Source of the DNA: Acidobacteriaceae bacterium
GTDB taxonomy: Bacteria; Acidobacteriota; Terriglobia; Terriglobales; Acidobacteriaceae
Assembly (NCBI GenBank): GCA_025356095.1
Contig: JANXUR010000069.1
Location: 1 to 47,978, forward strand
Direction: 5' to 3'
DNA: 47,978 nucleotides
In this document: positions 42,711 through 47,978 of the stretch, in pieces
How positions within the stretch are numbered: the first letter of the stretch is position 1
Layout of the letters: every line of letters begins with the position of its first letter
Program-made: the position numbers and the translations under genes
Notes under the pieces: model-generated
Seen by the model: the letters and a program-made list of their open reading frames with translations, nothing else
Database searches by the model: none
What the model was told of the DNA's origin: nothing

Positions 42711-44011
42711 CGGGTCACCCCTTTGGCGAATGCACCGGGTGGGTTGCCAGCGACGCTGGTTACCGCATTGTGCCGCGTTATCTGCACATCATCCACCCAC
42801 AGCTTGCCTTTGATGGCGTTATTTGCGGGCGTACGCACCAGCCGGAGCGACACCATCTTTGCTGCCTTGCCCGTGCGGAAGCTGCCAGTTACCTCCCGCC
42901 AGATTTCTGAGCCGACCAACAAGGGACTGGTAAAGTACACCTCTGCCGACTGTTGATCTTGCACTAGAAATGCAGGGCCGCCTGCACCTTCCATCTGCTC
43001 GGTCTTAAACTGCACCGAGAAGTCATACGTGGCATCGGGCTGCACGGGCACCCATTGCTCAATCCCGATCTCGCCCACGCGCAGGCCGTCGAAAGTGACC
43101 GACATGGAACGGCTGGCACTGCGGAAGTCCGACGCGTCCAAGGCCAGATCAGCGTGAGTCTGCTTGTCGTAGTGCCAGTCGAAGCCGTCATTTAACAGCC
43201 GCATATCGAAGCCGCCGTTGATTACAAGATTTTCAGTGGGGATGTAGTTATTCAGGCCGCACAAAGGCACCAACTCGCGCCACGCTTCCATGGCACCGGC
43301 GGCATCGCCCTGCTGCACCAGATAACGGACGTAGAAAGAAACCTTCTTGAGTTCCAGCGGCTGGCGCAGTTGCATCAAGCGAGTCCACACTTGGCGCGCG
43401 GCGGCGTCCTGCTTGTCAGAAATCAGGCTGACCAGCAGCATCTGATAAAGCACAGGATCGGGCGGAATTGCCTCCCGCAGGATGCGATCCACGTCAGGAC
43501 TGGTCTGCCACACCAGATGCATCGCCTCTTCTCGGTACGAAACATCATTTTGCAGGGCCATGCCGAAGGCACTGAGCGCCTTATCAGTCGCACCGGCTAC
43601 CAGATAGAAATTAGCCGCCTGCCAAGCCAGCGAGGGGGTTTTGGGGTCCGCTTTTAGCGCTGCATCAAAGGCACGGCCCTGATCCTGCGTTCGGCCCAAC
43701 TGCTGATATATGCTGGCGAGTTCAAGCCAGTAGCGAGCTTCATGGGGGTTTCGCGCCACCGCTTGTTCCAAGTCCGCCGCCGCCTTTGCGGGGTCGGTGT
43801 CTTGCAACGCGGCGTACTGCGCCAACTGCCACCACCATTGGGCGTTGCCGGGATCTATGGTTCGGGCCACTTGCCACAATTGGACGTTTGCCTGCGAGCC
43901 CAGCGTGTGCGCCACCAGATCCCGACCTGCGAATCCTAGATACAACAGGACGGCGGCCGCCAACACCAGCCGCACCGCAAGACCGGACTTTCCCTCTAAT
44001 TTCATAGGCAT
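42707..44011 (-). CDS. TPR protein with C-terminal jelly-roll-like domain, EPS locus
   Basis: 434 residues from ATG 44011 (GGAAG nine bases upstream). One N-terminal transmembrane helix (about 9-28, GLAVRLVLAAAVLLYLGFAG) anchors it; the rest should be periplasmic. Residues about 40-250 are helical TPR units (WQLAQYAALQDTDPAKAAAD, WLELASIYQQLGRTQDQGRA, WQAANFYLVAGATDKALSAF). Residues about 265-425 form a beta-sandwich of carbohydrate-binding type (NLVINGGFDMRLLNDGFDWH, KLWVDDVQITR). It is coupled by ATGA to the Wzy gene. A scaffold linking polymerase, Wzc and glycan is a reasonable inference. No enzyme motif is seen. Confidence 0.8.
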   Translation of the reverse strand: MPMKLEGKSGLAVRLVLAAAVLLYLGFAGRDLVAHTLGSQANVQLWQVARTIDPGNAQWWWQLAQYAALQDTDPAKAAADLEQAVARNPHEARYWLELASIYQQLGRTQDQGRAFDAALKADPKTPSLAWQAANFYLVAGATDKALSAFGMALQNDVSYREEAMHLVWQTSPDVDRILREAIPPDPVLYQMLLVSLISDKQDAAARQVWTRLMQLRQPLELKKVSFYVRYLVQQGDAAGAMEAWRELVPLCGLNNYIPTENLVINGGFDMRLLNDGFDWHYDKQTHADLALDASDFRSASRSMSVTFDGLRVGEIGIEQWVPVQPDATYDFSVQFKTEQMEGAGGPAFLVQDQQSAEVYFTSPLLVGSEIWREVTGSFRTGKAAKMVSLRLVRTPANNAIKGKLWVDDVQITRHNAVTSVAGNPPGAFAKGVTR

Positions 44012-44068
44012 GATTTCAGTTCTTCCAGCCAAAACACGCAATGGTTCGCCAAGCTGGCCGCGCGTCCG

Positions 44069-46414
44069 TTAACTACCGCCCGCGGAACTCCGGGGGGTCT
44101 CGTCTTCGTTGTAGTAGGCTGCGTACTTGGAACCGTAGCCGTAGTACTGATATCCGGGCGCATTCAGGTCTACCGCGTTGAGCACCACGCCCGAAATTCG
44201 TGCATTGACCTGCACTAGGATATCCCGTGCCCGTTTCAGCGCGTGCTTGGTGGTTTGCCCAGCGCGGATCACCAAAACCACTGTATCCGCCATCGGAGAG
44301 ACCACGGCCGCATCGGTCACCGAGAGTACCGGCGGGGTGTCAATCACAATGTGGTCGTATTGTTTGCGCAGACTCGACACCAACTCGTGCATCTCCACTG
44401 ATGCCAGCATCTCGGCTGGATTGGGCGGCGTGGTGCCTGCCGGAAGAACATACAGACTCTTCAGCGAGGGAACCCGGATTACTGTGGACTCCAGCGTGGC
44501 GCTACCGGAAAGCACATTGCTCAGGCCCAAACGTGGCCCTAATCCCAACGTGGTGTGTACCGAAGGCCGGCGCAAGTCCGCGTCAATCAGCAAGACTCGC
44601 GATGCCTTTTGTGCCAGCACTGTGGCAAAATTCAACGAGGTCGTGGTCTTACCTTCCTGTGGCAGCGAACTGGTCACCATGATGACGCGCGGTGGGCCGC
44701 CAATCGAGGACAGTAGAATCGAAGTACGCAGCGCGCGGTAGGACTCTGCCATCTGCGATTGCGGACGGCTTTGCGTGATCAGTCCGGCCGGCTCCATGAC
44801 TTTGGCCGCGTCATCTTCCTCCGCGGCATCACCCTCATCTTCGCCGCCCTTAAGCCGCCTGTTCTGGTTGTCTTGCAACGCTCCTCCCAAGGGAATCATG
44901 CCCAGTGCGGGCAAGGAGGAAATCGTCTGCGCCTCTTCGGTAGTTCGCACCGTGTTGTCAAGGCTTTCCAGCAGAAATGCCATACCCACGCCTGCCATCA
45001 TGCCAAACAGCAGCGCAAAGGCCAAGTTCCGTGGAATATTAGGCGACGAAGGAGAGGTTGGCAGTCGCCCATAATCCACCACCCGGATGCCGCTGGAACG
45101 GAGGCCCGCCGTGACGCCCGCTTCCTTCAGCTTTTCCAGCAAGCCGTCATAGAGCTGCTGGCTGGTCTCGGCATCCCGCTTGAGCGCTGTGTACTCAATA
45201 AAGCTTTCGTTCAAATTGTTGTACTGCTGCTTTTGCTCTTCGAATTCCGCCTGCAACAACTGTTCTCGCTGGGCCGCTGCCAAATAGGACGACTTGAGCT
45301 TGTTTACCTGGCGACCGCCCTCTTGGTGCATGTCGGCCTGCACTTGCTTCAGTTGGTTTGAAAGCCGAATGACTTCCGGGTAGGCCGGACCAAACTCACT
45401 ACTCAGCTTCGCCAGTTGGACTTTCAGGTCGCCTTCCTGCGCCCGTAACTTATCCATGAACGATTCCTGGCCTGCGGTGATGCTGGATTCGCTGGGGGCT
45501 TCCCCGGATTGCGCCAGTCGGTAGGCGGCTTCCTTTTCAATCCGTTCGCCCTGCGCCAGCGTGAGTTCACGGTTGATTTCGTCTAGTTTGGCGGTGACGA
45601 CGTTCTGCTTTTCATCACCCAAAATCTCGTGGTCCTTCTGATACTGCACCAGCTTGACCTGTGCGGTTTCCACGCGCATCTGCAAGTCCACCAACTGGCG
45701 TGACAGCCAGTCCGAGGCTTGCATTGTGCCTTCAAACTTCGTCTTGAAGTTTTGCTCGACATACGCTGAAGCCGTCGTGTTGACGACCGCGGATGCCAGT
45801 TGCGGATCGGTACTGCTGTACTGAATCTCAACCAGCCGGGTGCTGGGAACCCGCACCACTTTCAGCCCACTCTTGAAGGAGTCCAGTACGCCCGAAGCCT
45901 CGACCGCATCCGCGCCAGCGATCTCCGGAACCGCGCCACCGGCATCTTGCACCGCTGGTTTTCCGCCATAAATCGGGTTGTGCACCAGATCCAGCTTTTT
46001 GATGACCTGCAATGCCAGCACGTCGCTCTGGATGATGCGAACCTGCGTTTCCATCTCCGCATCATCAATCACATCCTCCGCATTCCCTTCGCGCAAGGTT
46101 TGCGACGCTTGATCCGACCGGCTAATCGCCAAACGGCTGGTGGACTGGTAGATTTTGGGCAGTCGAAGACTCGCCAGACCCGCCAGAATCACGATGCCGA
46201 CGGTGCACCCAATGACTACCCAGCGGCGCTTCAGCAACACTTGCCAATACTGGCGGAAGGGGGAATCCCCTAGCGGCTGCGCGCCGTAGTTGTAGGCATT
46301 TCCCGGCAAAATGGGCTGGGCGAAGTCCGCAGTCCGATGAATGGTTGCGATCTCCCGCACGACCGGTCCCTGCCCCCCCGGCATACCCATTGGGGGATAA
46401 TTCCCTGTTTGCAT
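44069..46414 (-). CDS. wzc: Polysaccharide co-polymerase/tyrosine autokinase (Wzc, BY-kinase)
   Basis: 781 residues from ATG 46414; an in-frame extension to 46504 looks non-coding. A Wzz domain with two transmembrane helices (RRWVVIGCTVGIVILAGLAS near residue 65 and LAFALLFGMMAGVGMAFLLE near 470) encloses a coiled-coil periplasmic part. The cytoplasmic kinase has Walker A SSLPQEGKTTT (Lys589), Walker A' LLIDADLRRPS and Walker B HIVIDTPPVL. The C-terminal tyrosine cluster (seven Tyr at 755-768) is the autophosphorylation tail. Phosphorylation cycles control chain length and export with Wza. It is the first gene of the minus-strand EPS locus and divergent from pseB. Confidence 0.95.
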   Translation of the reverse strand: MQTGNYPPMGMPGGQGPVVREIATIHRTADFAQPILPGNAYNYGAQPLGDSPFRQYWQVLLKRRWVVIGCTVGIVILAGLASLRLPKIYQSTSRLAISRSDQASQTLREGNAEDVIDDAEMETQVRIIQSDVLALQVIKKLDLVHNPIYGGKPAVQDAGGAVPEIAGADAVEASGVLDSFKSGLKVVRVPSTRLVEIQYSSTDPQLASAVVNTTASAYVEQNFKTKFEGTMQASDWLSRQLVDLQMRVETAQVKLVQYQKDHEILGDEKQNVVTAKLDEINRELTLAQGERIEKEAAYRLAQSGEAPSESSITAGQESFMDKLRAQEGDLKVQLAKLSSEFGPAYPEVIRLSNQLKQVQADMHQEGGRQVNKLKSSYLAAAQREQLLQAEFEEQKQQYNNLNESFIEYTALKRDAETSQQLYDGLLEKLKEAGVTAGLRSSGIRVVDYGRLPTSPSSPNIPRNLAFALLFGMMAGVGMAFLLESLDNTVRTTEEAQTISSLPALGMIPLGGALQDNQNRRLKGGEDEGDAAEEDDAAKVMEPAGLITQSRPQSQMAESYRALRTSILLSSIGGPPRVIMVTSSLPQEGKTTTSLNFATVLAQKASRVLLIDADLRRPSVHTTLGLGPRLGLSNVLSGSATLESTVIRVPSLKSLYVLPAGTTPPNPAEMLASVEMHELVSSLRKQYDHIVIDTPPVLSVTDAAVVSPMADTVVLVIRAGQTTKHALKRARDILVQVNARISGVVLNAVDLNAPGYQYYGYGSKYAAYYNEDETPRSSAGGS

Positions 46415-46686
46415 GACTTTACGATGCCTCGATCGCCCAACTTTTGATACCTTTTCAAGCCGCACCCACCTCTCCGCCACCGGATACCGCGAAGGGGAGC
46501 ACAAAGCCTATCCGCACGAACATGGGAGAAACTACGCGCTGGCTTGGGCTGGCTCAGCTACCCTTTCATGGTAACACTCCACGCAACCAGACTGTGCCCG
46601 ATCGGGCCGGGGCAGCATCCTTCGGTGTTATCTTTGAAAGGTACAAGTTGGCGGCTCCAATTCTCATTATTCTTTAGGACTCACTC
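46415..46686. other. Divergent region between wzc and pseB
   Basis: 272 bases separating two divergent starts. It should hold promoters for the EPS locus (minus) and pseB (plus). AT-rich blocks occur at 46441-46460 and 46630-46680, but no convincing promoter pair could be assigned. pseB is preceded by AGGA seven bases before its ATG. Confidence 0.5.
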
Positions 46687-47694
46687 ATGGATTGGTCTCA
46701 ACTCTCGGTTTTAGTGACCGGTGGCACGGGCTCATTTGGTAAAAAGTTCGTGGAGATCATGCTCCGCGACTACAAGCCCAAGAAACTGGCCATTCTGAGC
46801 CGCGACGAACTGAAACAGCACGAAATGCGGGCAGCAGGCTTTCAGCACGATAGTCTGCGTTACTTTATTGGTGACGTGCGCGATGCCGAGCGTTTGCAGC
46901 GCGCCTTTCACGGAATTGATATCGTGGTGCATGCCGCCGCGCTCAAGCAGGTTCCCGCCTGCGAATACAACCCCTTTGAAGCCATCCAGACGAACATTAT
47001 CGGTGGCAAGAACGTAATTGACGCCGCGATTGATCAGGGCGTCCAACGCGTTCTCGCCCTATCCACCGACAAGGCCGTCAATCCAGTAAACCTTTACGGG
47101 GCCACTAAATTGTGCGCCGAAAAGATGTTTGTGCAGGCCAATGCCTACTCCGGCGGACGCCAGACCCGCTTTAGCTGCGCCCGCTACGGCAATGTGGTGG
47201 GGAGCCGAGGCAGCGTCGTCCCCATGTTTCTGGAACAGCGCAAGACCGGCAAAGTGACTGTGACCGACCCCCGTATGACCCGCTTTTGGATCACGCTCGA
47301 CCAGGGCGTGAAGTTTGTAATTGACTGCATTGGCCTGATGCATGGTGGTGAGATTTTCGTACCCAAAATTCCCAGCATGACGATGACCGGCCTCGCAGAA
47401 ACCATCGCTCCCGGCTGCACCATTGAGAATATCGGCATCCGTCCCGGCGAAAAGCTGCATGAGTCGCTGCTGTCAGAAGACGAAGCTCGCAGCACCATTG
47501 AGCTCGACCACATGTTTGTGGTGAAGCCGCTGCACCCCTGGTGGGACGACGGCAACTGGAGGAACGGTCGTTCCTTGCCAGATGGGTTCCGCTACGCCAG
47601 CGACACAAATACCGAGTGGCTTGACGGGCCAGCCATGCTGAAACTGCTGGACCCGGCCACCTTGCCGGACGATTTACTGGCGGCAGCGAAATAG
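46687..47694 (+). CDS. pseB: UDP-N-acetylglucosamine 4,6-dehydratase (inverting, PseB type)
   Basis: 335 residues. Makes UDP-2-acetamido-2,6-dideoxy-beta-L-arabino-hex-4-ulose from UDP-GlcNAc, the first step toward pseudaminic acid and related 6-deoxy-HexNAc sugars. Motifs: VTGGTGSFGKKFVEIML, SRDELKQHEMR, HAAALKQVPACEYNPFEAI, the STDKAVNPVNLYGATK run with Asp128, Lys129, Tyr137 and Lys141, and GIRPGEKLHE near the end. NLYGATK and the KKFVEIML start separate PseB from CapE/FnlA. The partner aminotransferase PseC is not within the window but could lie beyond 47978. It is divergent from wzc. Confidence 0.93.
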   Translation: MDWSQLSVLVTGGTGSFGKKFVEIMLRDYKPKKLAILSRDELKQHEMRAAGFQHDSLRYFIGDVRDAERLQRAFHGIDIVVHAAALKQVPACEYNPFEAIQTNIIGGKNVIDAAIDQGVQRVLALSTDKAVNPVNLYGATKLCAEKMFVQANAYSGGRQTRFSCARYGNVVGSRGSVVPMFLEQRKTGKVTVTDPRMTRFWITLDQGVKFVIDCIGLMHGGEIFVPKIPSMTMTGLAETIAPGCTIENIGIRPGEKLHESLLSEDEARSTIELDHMFVVKPLHPWWDDGNWRNGRSLPDGFRYASDTNTEWLDGPAMLKLLDPATLPDDLLAAAK

Positions 47695-47749
47695 GCCGGT
47701 GTGAGTTGCTGGCGGACTGCTTGTTGCAAGGGCGTAGAATAGGTGCATT

Positions 47750-47941
47750 ATGGTCAACATTCCTGGACGTCAGCCCGACGTGAAATTCTGGCCTGCTTGC
47801 AAGGGTGAACTGCGCAACGTACCACGAGACGAGATGGACTACGCGGGATACGTGAGGGCGGACGGAACGGTATCGCGAGACACGCACACCTACGAGTTCG
47901 CAGGCTGCAAGAACCGCTTTGAGATCAACCAAGACCGATAA
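47750..47941 (+). CDS. Small protein resembling a degenerate zinc ribbon
   Basis: 63 residues from ATG 47750, with AGGTG five bases upstream. Two short Cys-containing knuckles flank a polar middle: FWPACKGEL near residue 15 and FAGCKNRFEINQDR at the end. The arrangement resembles a zinc ribbon in which one Cys of each C-x-x-C pair has been lost, leaving only two cysteines, so metal binding is doubtful. No specific family is recognised. It starts 55 bases after pseB and could be co-transcribed. Confidence 0.6.
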   Translation: MVNIPGRQPDVKFWPACKGELRNVPRDEMDYAGYVRADGTVSRDTHTYEFAGCKNRFEINQDR

Positions 47942-47978
47942 AATTGAAAATGGCCGAAGGGGCGGTTCGCACTACTTG

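Noticed and set aside
1-47978. CRISPR array, IS element or attachment site
   Set aside because: No regularly spaced direct repeats with unique spacers, no transposase and no integrase-like gene were found. Tandem repeats seen are short coding or spacer repeats.

Overview
The window looks like a chromosomal segment of a GC-rich Gram-negative bacterium, most probably an acidobacterium (Terriglobia-like). That placement is an inference from gene content: a WecA with a long C-terminal tail, FG-GAP/IPT surface proteins, S9C and DUF885 secreted peptidases, and an exopolysaccharide locus built from Wza, Wzc, Wzx, two Wzy-like proteins and many GT4 glycosyltransferases. No rRNA or tRNA was found to fix the taxonomy. 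About 90% is coding, mostly on the minus strand.

Left part (1-8.4 kb): a two-gene minus-strand operon for secreted surface proteins (a beta-helix protein, then an FG-GAP repeat protein that runs off the left edge). A ugd-uxs pair follows, making UDP-glucuronate and UDP-xylose, with a rho-independent terminator after it. Next come a plus-strand UDP-hexose(NAc) 4-epimerase and a small membrane protein. Middle-left (8.6-17 kb): mainly housekeeping or envelope genes, namely an unusual GAF-TM-AMIN-amidase fusion, an S9 peptidase, an arginase/agmatinase-family ureohydrolase, DNA-3-methyladenine glycosylase I, a DUF885 peptidase, and a 46-residue membrane ORF with a perfect ribosome-binding site.

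Right two thirds (17.5-46.4 kb): a large exopolysaccharide locus, almost all on the minus strand with many ATGA or TAATG start/stop overlaps. In transcription order it encodes Wzc tyrosine kinase, a TPR/jelly-roll protein, Wzy-1, Wzx flippase, a small ORF, a NodB-fold deacetylase-like protein, an alkaline-phosphatase-superfamily enzyme, three GT4 enzymes, Wzy-2, GT4, GT2, AsnB, a two-domain dehydrogenase, a carbamoyltransferase remnant, a propeller-protein remnant, a D-glucuronyl C5-epimerase-like protein, GT4, then WecA and WecB. Wza is divergent from wecA. A PseB-type UDP-GlcNAc 4,6-dehydratase and a small protein end the window on the plus strand.

Reading these together (inference): WecA starts the lipid-linked repeat with a HexNAc-1-phosphate. 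WecB, PseB, Ugd, Uxs and the 4-epimerase supply ManNAc-, 6-deoxy-HexNAc-, GlcA- and Xyl-type donors. The GTs build the unit, Wzx and Wzy flip and polymerise it, and Wzc and Wza control length and export. The C5-epimerase-like, deacetylase-like and phosphatase-superfamily enzymes suggest tailoring of a uronic-acid-containing polymer, a logic reminiscent of glycosaminoglycan maturation. The most distinctive local event is a deletion scar that joined the 5' end of a carbamoyltransferase gene to the 3' part of a propeller gene.
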